This document shows, one piece after another, positions 55,422-64,000 of a DNA stretch of 64,000 nucleotides. The translations under genes were made by a program, and so were the position numbers. Within the stretch, counting starts at the first letter, position 1, and the number at the start of each line of letters is the position of its first letter. The DNA lies in NCBI GenBank assembly GCA_019449635.1, contig JAGRPI010000018.1:62001-126000 (forward strand), given 5' to 3'. Under the pieces are notes generated by a model, which was not told the DNA's origin, made no database searches, and worked only from the letters and a program-made list of their open reading frames with translations. The stretch is from Candidatus Ferrigenium bremense (lineage in GTDB: Bacteria > Pseudomonadota > Gammaproteobacteria > Burkholderiales > Gallionellaceae).

Positions 55422-56653
55422 GGGATCCCCGATGGTTGAGGCGGTACGACCGCGCCGTGCATCGCGATGCGGGATACGAACCACACCGCCAGCAGGTTGG
55501 CCGCCATCGCCACATAGCCGACCGTGCCGTAATCGACGATATGTCCCGCATTGTCCTGCGAAATGATGAATCCCGCCATCGTCGAGGCCAGCCCCATCGC
55601 GAACGCCTGCGTGGTGGCGTTGAGCGACATGAAGGTGCCGCGCAGTCCCGGTTGCGCCGCCGAGGTGATGATCGCCATCGCCGGGATCATGCGCCCGGAC
55701 ACCAGCACGAAGAACATCGTGGTGCAGACCAGCCACAGCCACAGCGGCACGGCGCCGATATGCGTCACCACCAGCAGCGGCAGCAATGCCGCGGTGGCGA
55801 CCAGGCGGTAGATTCTGACCTTGCCGCGCAGATCCGCCCAATGGCCGATCAGTCGCGCGGTGACCAGCGTCGCTGCACCGCCTGCGAGGTAAACGAGCGG
55901 GATGTCATGCTGCGCGATGCCGACATTGTGGACCGAGTAGAGGGTGATGTAGGGGATCACCGTGAAGCCGGAGAAGATGATCAGCGCGGAGAACAGCAGC
56001 GCGCGCAGGTGGTTGGCGTCGCGCAGCACGGTAAACATCGCGACGAACGGGTGCGCCTGCTTCTGGTTGCTGATATGGTGGCGCATATCCGGCAGCACGC
56101 GCAGGCCGACCAGGATGAACAGCGCGACCAGCAAGGCGATGAGGATGAACGGCGCGCGCCACTGGAAATGGTTGGCAAGCCACAGCGACAGCGGCACGCC
56201 CGCGACGGTGGAGACGGAGAAGGCCGCCGACACCATGCTGCTGGCGCGGGCGCGGCGCTCGAACGGGATCACGTCGCCGATCATGGTCTGCACCAGTGCG
56301 CCCATCACCCCGCCGAACGCGCCGGCCAGCCCGCGCGCGATGAGCAAGGTGACATAGCCCGGCGCCAGCCCGCAGGCCAGCGTCGCCAAGCCGAACAGCG
56401 CGAACATGGCGAGCAGCAGGCGCCGGCGCTCGAAGCGGTCGACGAAGGTCGCGGCGAACAGGCCGGACAGCGCGGCGCTGAAGCTGTAGGACGCGACCAG
56501 CAGGCCGAACTCGTGCGTAGTGATGCCGAACTCGGCAATCAGGATAGGGCCGAGCGGCATCATGATCATGAAGTCGAGCACATGGCTGAACTGGATGCCC
56601 GCGAGAGTCAGCAGCAGGTAACGTTCGCGTTGCGCGGTGAGTGGCGGATGCAT
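55418..56653 (-). CDS. Major facilitator superfamily transporter
   Basis: A 411-residue inner-membrane transporter with about 12 hydrophobic segments and the MFS loop motif FVDRFERRRLLLAMF between helices 2 and 3. The family resembles drug or sugar-efflux type MFS proteins. Substrate not determinable. It is first in a four-gene series, coupled to the CHASE2 gene by a 4-base overlap, an unusual partnership for a sensor domain. A dispersed repeat lies upstream. Confidence 0.88.
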   Translation of the reverse strand: MHPPLTAQRERYLLLTLAGIQFSHVLDFMIMMPLGPILIAEFGITTHEFGLLVASYSFSAALSGLFAATFVDRFERRRLLLAMFALFGLATLACGLAPGYVTLLIARGLAGAFGGVMGALVQTMIGDVIPFERRARASSMVSAAFSVSTVAGVPLSLWLANHFQWRAPFILIALLVALFILVGLRVLPDMRHHISNQKQAHPFVAMFTVLRDANHLRALLFSALIIFSGFTVIPYITLYSVHNVGIAQHDIPLVYLAGGAATLVTARLIGHWADLRGKVRIYRLVATAALLPLLVVTHIGAVPLWLWLVCTTMFFVLVSGRMIPAMAIITSAAQPGLRGTFMSLNATTQAFAMGLASTMAGFIISQDNAGHIVDYGTVGYVAMAANLLAVWFVSRIAMHGAVVPPQPSGIP

Positions 56654-56682
56654 TGGGCGGATTCTAGCAGAGCGGCAGGATC

Positions 56683-56805
56683 GTCATTCCCGCGCAGGCG
56701 GGAATCCAGATAGTTAAACAAGCCCTGCATAGCAGGACAGCGTATTGGTTTTGTCCGCTGCGCGGGGTTTTCGATTAACTGGATTCCCGCCTGCGCGGGA
56801 ATGAC
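56683..56805. repeat. Dispersed repeat with perfect 27-base inverted ends
   Basis: Left end gtcattcccgcgcaggcggg... (56683-56709) is the exact complement of 56779-56805, with about 70 bases between. The family is widespread in proteobacteria. Here it lies between the divergent MFS and dnaE genes, near both promoters. Confidence 0.88.
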
Positions 56806-56886
56806 AGCTTTATGGTTGCGACTTCATGGTCAATCAGGGGGGGCATAGAGTGCTAAAATCCATTCCTGATTATTGAGTGTTCCATC

Positions 56887-59800
56887 ATGCCGCAACCATC
56901 CTTCATTCATCTCCGGCTGCACAGCGAATATTCCATTTCGGATGGCATGGTGCGCGTGGACGAGGCGGTCGCCGCCGCCCGGAAGGATGGCATGCCGGCG
57001 CTGGCATTGACCGACCTGAACAACGTGTTCGGGCTGGTGAAGTTCTACCAGGGTGCGCGCGCCAAAGGCCTCAAGCCCATCGTCGGCTGCGACGTGTACC
57101 TCAGCAACGATGCCGACCGCGAGCGGCCGCACCGCCTGCTGCTGCTGTGCCAGTCGCGCGAGGGCTACCTGCTGCTGTGCCGCCTGCTGTCGCGCGCCTA
57201 TCTGGAGAACCAGCATCGCGGCCGCGCCGAGTTGCGCCGCGAATGGTTCCACGAAGGCACGGCCGGGCTGATCGCGTTGTCCGGCGCGCATCTCGGTGAT
57301 GTCGGCTGCGCGCTGCTGTCCGGCAACGCGAAACAGGCCAAACAGTTCGCGCAGGAATGGGCGGGTCTGTTCAATAATCGCTATTACCTCGAAGTACAGC
57401 GCGCCGGATACGCCGACGAGGAGCACTACCTCCAGGCCGCGACACAATTGGCCGCCAAGCTCGGCTTGCCGGTGGTCGCCACCCATCCGGTACAGTTCCT
57501 TGCCGCCGCCGATTTCAAGGCGCACGAGGCGCGCGTATGCATCTCCGAAGGATATGTGCTGAACGACAGGCGCCGTGCCAGAAAATTTACCGCGCAGCAG
57601 TATTTCAAGACGCAGGCCGAGATGGCGGAGCTGTTCGCCGACCTGCCGGAGGCGCTGCAGAACAGCGTGGAGATCGCGCGCCGTTGCAATCTGTCCCTGG
57701 TTCTGGGCAAGCCGCGCCTGCCGGATTTCCCCACGCCGGTCGGGCAGGGGCTGGACGACTACCTGCGCGGTCAGGCGGCGCTCGGTCTGCAGCAGCGCAT
57801 GGCGTTGCTCTATCCGGACGAAACCGAGCGCGCCGCGAAGCTGCCGCAATACCAGGAGCGGCTCGCGTTCGAGACCGAGACCATCATCAAGATGGGTTTC
57901 CCCGGCTACTTCCTGATCGTGGCGGATTTTATCCGCTGGGCGAAGGAGAATGGTGTGCCGGTCGGCCCGGGGCGCGGCTCCGGCGCGGGTTCGCTGGTGG
58001 CCTACAGCCTCGGCATCACCGACCTCGACCCGCTGCGCTACGGGCTGCTGTTCGAGCGATTCCTCAATCCCGAGCGCGTCTCGATGCCCGACTTCGACGT
58101 GGACTTCTGCCAGGACGGGCGCGAGCGCGTCATCGAGTATGTGAAGAACAAATACGGCGCGCAGTGCGTGTCGCAGATCGCCACCTTCGGCACGATGGCA
58201 TCCAAGGCGGTGATCCGCGACGTCGGGCGCGTGATGGATTTCCCCTATGGGCTGTGCGACAGCCTGTCCAAGGCGATCCCGCTCGAGGGCGTGAAGCCGG
58301 TATCGCTGAAAAAGGCGCGCGAGATGGAGCCGGAGATCAACGCCATCGCCGAGCGCGAAGAGGGCGTGCCGGAGCTGCTGGAATTGGCCGAGCGGCTCGA
58401 GGACCTGACGCGCAACGTCGGCATGCACGCCGGCGGCGTGCTGATCGCACCGGGGCAGCTCACCGATTTCTGCCCGCTGTATTGCGCCGACTCCGAGGCC
58501 AGCGTGGTCAGCCAGTTCGACAAGGACGACGTCGAGGCGATCGGGCTGGTGAAGTTCGACTTTCTCGGCCTGCGCACCCTGACCATCCTCGACTGGGCGA
58601 TGCGCCATGTCGCGCGGCTGGCAGGCGGCGCTGCGCCGTTCCTGCTGGAAACCATGCCGCTCGACGATATGGCGACTTACGACCTGCTCTCGAAAGCCAA
58701 CACCACCGCCGTGTTCCAGCTGGAATCGCGCGGCATGAAGGACATGCTGAAGCAGGCCAGGCCGAATCGCTTCGAGGACATCATCGCGCTGGTGGCGCTG
58801 TACCGCCCCGGCCCGATGGACCTGATCCCGGATTTCGTGCGGCGCAAGCACGGCGAGAAATTCGACTATCCGCACCCTGCCGTCGAATCGGTGTTGCGCG
58901 AGACCTACGGCATCATGGTCTACCAGGAGCAGGTGATGCAGATGGCGCAGATCGTGGGCGGCTACAGCCTCGGCGGCGCCGACCTGCTGCGCCGCGCGAT
59001 GGGCAAGAAGAAGGCCGAAGAGATGGCCGAGCAACGCGAGATCTTCGTCACCGGCGCGCTCAAGGGCGGCACATCGAAAGAGCAGGCCGGCGAACTATTC
59101 GACCTGATGGAAAAGTTCGCCGGCTACGGCTTCAACAAGTCGCATGCCGCCGCCTATGCACTGGTGGCCTATCAGACCGCCTACCTCAAGGCGCATCATC
59201 CGGCGGCCTTCATGGCGGCGACGCTGTCGGCGGACATGGACAATACCGACAAGGTGCGCGTCTTCTATCTTGACGCCCTGCAGCAGGGTCTGCGCATCCT
59301 GCTGCCGGACGTGAACAGCTCCGGCTACATGTTCTCCCCATTGGACGGCAAGACCGTCGCCTACGGCCTCGGCGCGGTGAAGGGCACCGGCGAGGCGGCC
59401 ATCGGCAATATCGTCAAGGCGCGCGAAGGCGGCGCATTCAAGGACCTGTTCGATTTCTGCCGCCGCGTGGACAAGCGCATCGTCAACCGGCGCACCGTCG
59501 AGGCGTTGATCCGCGCCGGGGCGTTCGACGGCATCAACGATCATCGCGCCTGCCTGATGGCGACGCTGGATGCCGCGCTGGCGAGCGCTGACCAGCATGC
59601 GCGCGCGGCAAACCAGAACAGCCTGTTCGGCGACGACGAGGCGGATGTCGCGCTGACCGTGAAGCATGCCGATGTGCCGCGCTGGCGGCTGCGCGAACAG
59701 CTGGCCCACGAGAAGAACAGCCTCGGCTTCTACCTCGGCGGCCACCCCTATCAGGAATACGAGGCAGAGCTGGCGAACTTCATCAAGGTGCGGCTGGGCG

Positions 59801-60351
59801 ACCTCACGCCGCAATTCGTCGGCGCAGCGAACGGCTCCACGCCGAATTCGCGGCGCGGCGTGCCGGTCGTGCTGGCGGGCATCGTGGCGGGGCTGCGCAT
59901 CCAGCAGACGCGGCGCGGGCGCATGGCGGTGGTGACGCTGGACGACGGCGGCGCACAGATCGAGGTGACCGTGTTCAACGACCTCTACGAGCCGAGCCGC
60001 CCGTGGATACGCGAGGACGAATTGCTGGTGGTGCACGGCAAGGCCAGCCTGGATTCGTATACCGATAGCGTGCGCGTGAATGCCGATGAGCTGTTCGATT
60101 TCGCCTCGGCGCGTTCCAGTTTCGCGCAGCAACTGGCATTGCGCTGCAACGGCAACGCCAGCGTCGCACAGCTCAAAAAATTGTTCGCCCCGTATCGCAA
60201 CGGCAAATGCCCGGTGCAGATCCACTACGGCAACGGTGAAGCAAGCTGCCAGCTGCGCCTCGGCGAGGCATGGCAGGTGACGCTGCACGACGACCTGCTG
60301 TGCGGTTTGCGCGAGTTGCTGCAGGAGGAAAACGTGAAGGTGGTGTATTGA
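56887..60351 (+). CDS. dnaE: DNA polymerase III alpha subunit
   Basis: The replicative polymerase, 1154 residues. PHP domain at the N-terminus (FIHLRLHSEYSISDGM), the palm motif PGRGSGAGSLVAYSLGI, catalytic PDFDVDFC with D402 and D404, GFNKSHAAAYALVAYQTAYL, and a C-terminal OB fold (VVLAGIVAGLRIQQTRRGRM). Length matches DnaE1 (about 1160), not the shorter error-prone DnaE2. It stands alone, with a palindromic repeat upstream. Confidence 0.97.
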   Translation: MPQPSFIHLRLHSEYSISDGMVRVDEAVAAARKDGMPALALTDLNNVFGLVKFYQGARAKGLKPIVGCDVYLSNDADRERPHRLLLLCQSREGYLLLCRLLSRAYLENQHRGRAELRREWFHEGTAGLIALSGAHLGDVGCALLSGNAKQAKQFAQEWAGLFNNRYYLEVQRAGYADEEHYLQAATQLAAKLGLPVVATHPVQFLAAADFKAHEARVCISEGYVLNDRRRARKFTAQQYFKTQAEMAELFADLPEALQNSVEIARRCNLSLVLGKPRLPDFPTPVGQGLDDYLRGQAALGLQQRMALLYPDETERAAKLPQYQERLAFETETIIKMGFPGYFLIVADFIRWAKENGVPVGPGRGSGAGSLVAYSLGITDLDPLRYGLLFERFLNPERVSMPDFDVDFCQDGRERVIEYVKNKYGAQCVSQIATFGTMASKAVIRDVGRVMDFPYGLCDSLSKAIPLEGVKPVSLKKAREMEPEINAIAEREEGVPELLELAERLEDLTRNVGMHAGGVLIAPGQLTDFCPLYCADSEASVVSQFDKDDVEAIGLVKFDFLGLRTLTILDWAMRHVARLAGGAAPFLLETMPLDDMATYDLLSKANTTAVFQLESRGMKDMLKQARPNRFEDIIALVALYRPGPMDLIPDFVRRKHGEKFDYPHPAVESVLRETYGIMVYQEQVMQMAQIVGGYSLGGADLLRRAMGKKKAEEMAEQREIFVTGALKGGTSKEQAGELFDLMEKFAGYGFNKSHAAAYALVAYQTAYLKAHHPAAFMAATLSADMDNTDKVRVFYLDALQQGLRILLPDVNSSGYMFSPLDGKTVAYGLGAVKGTGEAAIGNIVKAREGGAFKDLFDFCRRVDKRIVNRRTVEALIRAGAFDGINDHRACLMATLDAALASADQHARAANQNSLFGDDEADVALTVKHADVPRWRLREQLAHEKNSLGFYLGGHPYQEYEAELANFIKVRLGDLTPQFVGAANGSTPNSRRGVPVVLAGIVAGLRIQQTRRGRMAVVTLDDGGAQIEVTVFNDLYEPSRPWIREDELLVVHGKASLDSYTDSVRVNADELFDFASARSSFAQQLALRCNGNASVAQLKKLFAPYRNGKCPVQIHYGNGEASCQLRLGEAWQVTLHDDLLCGLRELLQEENVKVVY

Positions 60352-60367
60352 AGCGGCGGTGTGCGGG

Positions 60368-60637
60368 ATGCGTGTCCGGGTGCTGATGTCGAACAGCCAC
60401 CCGGAGTATCGGCTGGTGCTGCCGGTTGCCGCGGGCATGGACGGCGTCGCACCGCATGTCCGGGCCGCCATCGAGCAGCTCGGTGCATGGGAAGAAAGGT
60501 CGCAGGACGATCTGGACGGCAGCCGGCCGGAACACCGCGCTGCGCTGGAGGACATCGCCTCGCATGGCGCACACCTGTGGATGGTATCCGCCGCCTATAC
60601 CGGCCGGATCGAGGTGATGCAGTCCGGGCCTGCCTGA
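60368..60637 (+). CDS. Hypothetical protein, 89 residues
   Basis: An acidic small protein that starts within 20 bases after dnaE, containing MSNSHPEYRLVLPVAAGMDGVAPHV and ending IEVMQSGPA. No membrane segment or known motif. The start is uncertain (GTG 60359, ATG 60368 or ATG 60386). Codon use looks native. It may be translated from the dnaE message. I do not recognise the family. Confidence 0.5.
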   Translation: MRVRVLMSNSHPEYRLVLPVAAGMDGVAPHVRAAIEQLGAWEERSQDDLDGSRPEHRAALEDIASHGAHLWMVSAAYTGRIEVMQSGPA

Positions 60638-60725
60638 GGCTGGTTCATTTGCGAACGGAAAACGTGCAGGTCATTTGTGTTTCAAAGTTGCAATCGAGCA
60701 TAATTAACGCTTGAAAGGAAAAAAC

Positions 60726-60944
60726 ATGCGCATCATCGTTTCTTTTATCGCCGCTTCGCTATTCGCCGCTGCGGGTTCGACGGCATGGGCAGAGCACGCA
60801 CCTGTCGAGCCGGCAAAGACCGGGACACCGGCTACTTCCGCAACGCCGGAACAATCTGCCGAGGCGGTCAAACCGGCTGCCCAGGCTATTGTCGTAAAGC
60901 CGAGGGAATCCGGATTGGATCAGCCACTCTGCACCGGGGAATGA
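60726..60944 (+). CDS. Small exported protein, 72 residues
   Basis: A clear signal peptide (MRIIVSFIAASLFAAAGSTAWA, about 22 residues) followed by a short Ala/Pro/Thr-rich mature part (AEHAPVEPAKTGTPATSATP) ending PLCTGE. AAAGGA lies 6 bases before the ATG. Its function is unknown. It is probably periplasmic and lacks a lipobox. It sits 100 bases before the hyfB-like operon. Confidence 0.65.
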   Translation: MRIIVSFIAASLFAAAGSTAWAEHAPVEPAKTGTPATSATPEQSAEAVKPAAQAIVVKPRESGLDQPLCTGE

Positions 60945-61046
60945 CGTTTGCCCTGATCCCGTGTTGAGAAGGATGTCACAGAAGGAGTAGAATCGCTCGC
61001 TTGCGCAGTTATGCCAACTGCACGGGGCGGAGGAAAAGCAACCAGG

Positions 61047-63056
61047 ATGGACATTGTCGGTGTATTGCCGTTGGACGTGGCAGGCACGATCATCGTGCTC
61101 TGGTTGGCTCTGGGACTCCTGGGGCTGGCGCTGCAAGGCAGCCCGCATCTCATCGCCAATGTCATCTTTCCCGCCGGCGCGTTCGCCTCGCTGGCGCTGT
61201 CCGCCACAGGCTTATGGGCGCTCGGCACGGTTGCCAATATCGCCGTTCTGCCGCTCGGCCTGCCCGATCTGCCGCTGCATCTGCGCCTCGACCCGCTCTC
61301 GGCATTTTTCCTGATCCTGCTGGGTGGCGCGTCGTTCGGCGTGTCGCTGTTCAGTGCCGGCTATTTCCGATCCATGCAAGGCGGTGCGCTCGGCCTGCTG
61401 TGCCTGCAATACCACTTGTTCCTCGCCGGCATGGCGCTGGTGCTGCTGGCCGACGATGCCTATATGTTCATGGTGGCATGGGAAACCATGGCGCTGTCTT
61501 CCTATTTCCTGGTCACCACCGACCACCATGTGCCCGATATCCGCAAGGCGGGCTTTCTGTACCTGCTGGTCGCGCATGTCGGCGCGATCGCCATACTGCT
61601 GAGCTTCGGCGTGATGCAGGGCGGGCAGGGCATCGGCGCGTACACCTTTGCGGCGATGCGCGAGGCGCATCTGTCCGTGTTCTGGTCGTCGGTGGCATTC
61701 CTGCTGGCACTGTTCGGCTTCGGCGCGAAGGCCGGGGTGCTGCCGCTGCATGTCTGGCTGCCCGAGGCGCACCCGGCGGCACCCTCGCCGGTCTCCGCAC
61801 TGATGAGCGGCGTCATGCTGAAGACGGCGATCTACGGCATATTGCGCGTCACCTTCGATCTGCTGGATGCGCAGCAGTGGTGGTGGGGAGGGTTGACCCT
61901 GGCGCTGGGGCTGCTCACCGCGGTGTTCGGCGTGATGTTCGCCGCCGTGCAGGGCGACATGAAGCGGCTGTTGGCCTATTCATCCATCGAGAACATCGGG
62001 CTGCTGCTGGTCGGCATCGGGCTGGCAATCATCTTCCATGTCTACGGCAAGGATGCGCTGGCGGCCTTGTCACTCACCGCGGCGCTGTACCACAGTCTGA
62101 ATCACACCTTCTTCAAGAGCCTGCTGTTCATCGGCACGGGTGCTATCCTGCATGCGACCGGCGAACGCAACATGGGGCGCCTCGGCGGACTGATCCACAA
62201 GATGCCGTGGGCCGCGGCGCTGATGCTGGTCGGAGTGCTGGCCATCGCCGGGTTGCCGCCCCTCAACGGTTTCGTCTCGGAATGGCTGCTGCTGCAGGCT
62301 TTCCTGCTGTCGCCGGGCCTGCCGAACAGCTACATCAACATGCTGATCCCGGTGGCGGCGGCGGTGATCGCGCTGGCTGCCGCGCTGGCCGCCTATGTGA
62401 TGGTGAAATTCTACGGGATCATTTTTCTCGGCCAGCCGCGCGAGCAGGCCCTGGAGCATGCGCACGATGCCGGTATCTGGGAGCGCATCGGGCTGGGCTG
62501 GCTGGCGTTCGGTTGCGTGGTGCTCGGGTTGGCGCCGGTTGCGGTGGTTCAGCAGCTCGACATGGTCACGCAGATGCTGATCGGGGAGGGGCTCGGCAAT
62601 GCAGCCGGTGGCTGGCTGTTCCTCACCCCGGTGGATACCGAGCGCGCCAGCTACAGCCCGGTGTTCTTCCTGATGGCGGTGCTGGGCGTGATGCTGGTGA
62701 CCGTATTGGTGGTGCATCGTTTCTATCATGGCCGGCTGCGCCGCGGTCCGGCTTGGGACTGCGGTTTCCCGGCGCAGACCGCGCGCATGCAGGATACTGC
62801 CGAGGGGTTCGGCCAGCCGATCAGGCGCATCTTCGAGCCGTTCTTCAAGATTGAAAGCGAGTTGCCGGGCGCGTTCGATACCCACCCGCGCTATCACGGC
62901 CGCAGCGACGACCGCATCTGGTTTTTCTTCTATCTGCCGATCAAGCGGATCACCGAAAGACTGTCGTCCTGGGCGGCGTTGTTGCAGCACGGACGCATCC
63001 ATTTGTACCTGAGTTATACCTTTGTCACGCTGGTCGTGTTGTTGGCGTTCGTGTGA
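61047..63056 (+). CDS. hyfB: HyfB-like proton-translocating membrane subunit (NuoL/MrpA family)
   Basis: A polytopic protein of about 669 residues. Core motifs of the antiporter-like family are WETMALSSYFLV, ACKAGVLPLHVWLPEAHPAAPSPVS-like (FGAKAGVLPLHVWLPEAHP) and KRLLAYSSIENIGLL, with His in AALYHSLNHTFFKSLLF. It resembles subunit B of hydrogenase 4 or formate hydrogenlyase complexes, more than complex I NuoL. The start at 61047 follows a GGAGG 14 bases upstream. An ATG at 61011 is less likely. Overlaps the next gene by one base. Confidence 0.87.
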   Translation: MDIVGVLPLDVAGTIIVLWLALGLLGLALQGSPHLIANVIFPAGAFASLALSATGLWALGTVANIAVLPLGLPDLPLHLRLDPLSAFFLILLGGASFGVSLFSAGYFRSMQGGALGLLCLQYHLFLAGMALVLLADDAYMFMVAWETMALSSYFLVTTDHHVPDIRKAGFLYLLVAHVGAIAILLSFGVMQGGQGIGAYTFAAMREAHLSVFWSSVAFLLALFGFGAKAGVLPLHVWLPEAHPAAPSPVSALMSGVMLKTAIYGILRVTFDLLDAQQWWWGGLTLALGLLTAVFGVMFAAVQGDMKRLLAYSSIENIGLLLVGIGLAIIFHVYGKDALAALSLTAALYHSLNHTFFKSLLFIGTGAILHATGERNMGRLGGLIHKMPWAAALMLVGVLAIAGLPPLNGFVSEWLLLQAFLLSPGLPNSYINMLIPVAAAVIALAAALAAYVMVKFYGIIFLGQPREQALEHAHDAGIWERIGLGWLAFGCVVLGLAPVAVVQQLDMVTQMLIGEGLGNAAGGWLFLTPVDTERASYSPVFFLMAVLGVMLVTVLVVHRFYHGRLRRGPAWDCGFPAQTARMQDTAEGFGQPIRRIFEPFFKIESELPGAFDTHPRYHGRSDDRIWFFFYLPIKRITERLSSWAALLQHGRIHLYLSYTFVTLVVLLAFV

Positions 63057-64000
63057 TGGAAAACACAAATCCGACTCTCGGCATCCTGTTCCAGCTCTAC
63101 CAGTCGCTGCTGGTCGTGCTGCTCGCGCCGCTGCTGACGGGATGGGTGAACCAGTGCCGCGCCTGGCTGCAGAACCGCTCCGGCCCCGGCCTGTTGCAGC
63201 CCTTCCGTACGCTGCGCAAGCTGTTCCACAAGGATGCGGTCATCGCCCATAACGCTTCGCCGCTGTTCCGCGTCACGCCCTATATCCTGTTCGGCTGCAT
63301 GTGGCTGGCCGCGGCGATCATTCCCATCATCGCGGTGGACTTGCCGTTCTCGCCCGCCGCCGACGTGATCGCGCTGGTCGGCGTGTTTGCGCTGGCACGG
63401 ATGTTCATCGCGCTCGCCGCGATGGATATCGGCACCGCGTTCGGTTCGCTCGGCGCACGGCGCGAAATGCTGGTGTCGTTTCTCGCCGAACCGGCGTTGC
63501 TGATGGTGCTCTTCAGCGCTTCGCTGATCAGCCATTCGACACAGTTGCCGCGCATCGTGGAAGTGCTGGCGCATCAGCAATTCGTGCTGTACCCCAGCCT
63601 CGCTTTCGCCGCGCTGGCTTTCGTGATCGTACTATTGGCCGAGAATGCGCGCATCCCGGTGGATAACCCAAGCACGCACCTGGAACTGACCATGATCCAC
63701 GAGGCGATGATCCTGGAATATTCGGCGCGCCATCTGGCGCTGATCGAATGGGCAGGCAGTCTCAAGCTGTTCGCCTATATCTCGCTCGGCATCGCCCTGT
63801 TCTTTCCGCACGGCATCGCCGAGGTGGGCAACTGGGGCGCAGTGCCGGCGGCCATCCTCGCGCTGCTGGGGAAGTTGCTGTTGGCCGGTGCCGGGCTGGC
63901 CTTGCTGGAGACGCTGCTCGCCAAGATGCGCATCTTCCGCGCACCGGAGTTTCTGGGCACCGCATTCCTGCTGGCGGTGCTGGGGTTGTTGATCCACTTT
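63056..64000 (+). CDS. hyfC: HyfC-like membrane subunit (NuoH family), 5' part
   Basis: An open frame of 315 codons with no stop before the window end, starting MENTNPTLGILFQLYQSLLV at TGATG, overlapping the hyfB stop. It has about eight hydrophobic segments and the family motifs FRTLRKLFHKDAVI, GSLGARREMLVSFLAEPALL and ENARIPVDNPSTHLELTMIH. It should be the NuoH-like subunit anchoring the soluble arm of a HyfBC-type complex. Further subunits would lie beyond the window. Confidence 0.9.
   Translation, partial: MENTNPTLGILFQLYQSLLVVLLAPLLTGWVNQCRAWLQNRSGPGLLQPFRTLRKLFHKDAVIAHNASPLFRVTPYILFGCMWLAAAIIPIIAVDLPFSPAADVIALVGVFALARMFIALAAMDIGTAFGSLGARREMLVSFLAEPALLMVLFSASLISHSTQLPRIVEVLAHQQFVLYPSLAFAALAFVIVLLAENARIPVDNPSTHLELTMIHEAMILEYSARHLALIEWAGSLKLFAYISLGIALFFPHGIAEVGNWGAVPAAILALLGKLLLAGAGLALLETLLAKMRIFRAPEFLGTAFLLAVLGLLIHF

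Overview
This window reads as chromosomal DNA of a high-GC betaproteobacterium. The gene orders rsmB-DUF4390-ntrY-ntrX, tkt-gap-pgk-pyk-fba and spoT-rpoZ-gmk-yicC, together with the codon usage, point to the Nitrosomonadales, possibly the Gallionellaceae. That placement is inferred from gene content alone, since there is no rRNA gene here to settle it.

Layout. 0-4.4 kb: the 3' part of rsmB, a secreted DUF4390 protein and an NtrY/short-NtrX two-component pair. 4.5-11.8 kb: the central-carbon cluster tkt-gap-pgk-pyk-fba (Calvin cycle or lower glycolysis), closed by a strong terminator. 12.1-15.3 kb: a translationally coupled signalling operon (CHASE3 histidine kinase, single-domain receiver, receiver-PAS-PAS) bracketed by inverted copies of one MITE-like sequence. 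15.7-19.6 kb: potABCD polyamine uptake. 19.7-24.9 kb: a P-type cation ATPase, a small ferritin-like protein and ettA. 25-33.5 kb: an accessory patchwork with locally low GC, holding a DUF4160/DUF2442 pair, a nucleotidyltransferase-like/DUF262 pair, a 46-residue Cys protein, PilZ, a membrane pair, a KTSC protein, a GAF-HD-GYP protein and a secreted hydrolase. 33.5-41.7 kb: pepD, a decayed mnmC, an RMD1-like protein, rbgA, rsuA, ychJ, yaeQ, an HPt-HD-GYP protein and an acidic membrane protein. 41.9-51.8 kb: spoT-rpoZ-gmk-yicC, a PP2C phosphatase, rph, rdgB-hemW, trmB, thiG, thiS and tRNA-Gly. 52.2-56.7 kb: an MFS / CHASE2 / SH3 / M48-protease operon. 56.9-64 kb: dnaE, two small proteins, and hyfB-hyfC-like membrane subunits that run off the end.

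The most striking feature is the load of small dispersed repeats. About ten copies of a GTTCGCCCTGAG-type hairpin and at least seven other families fill most intergenic gaps. Some sit in frame inside genes: the P-type ATPase, hemW, the KTSC protein, and just ahead of the signal-peptide core in two neighbouring exported proteins. Three intergenic sites have a palindrome nested within another palindrome. The best candidates for something new are these in-frame palindromic insertions, the MITE-bracketed signalling operon, and the AT-rich nucleotidyltransferase-DUF262 pair.
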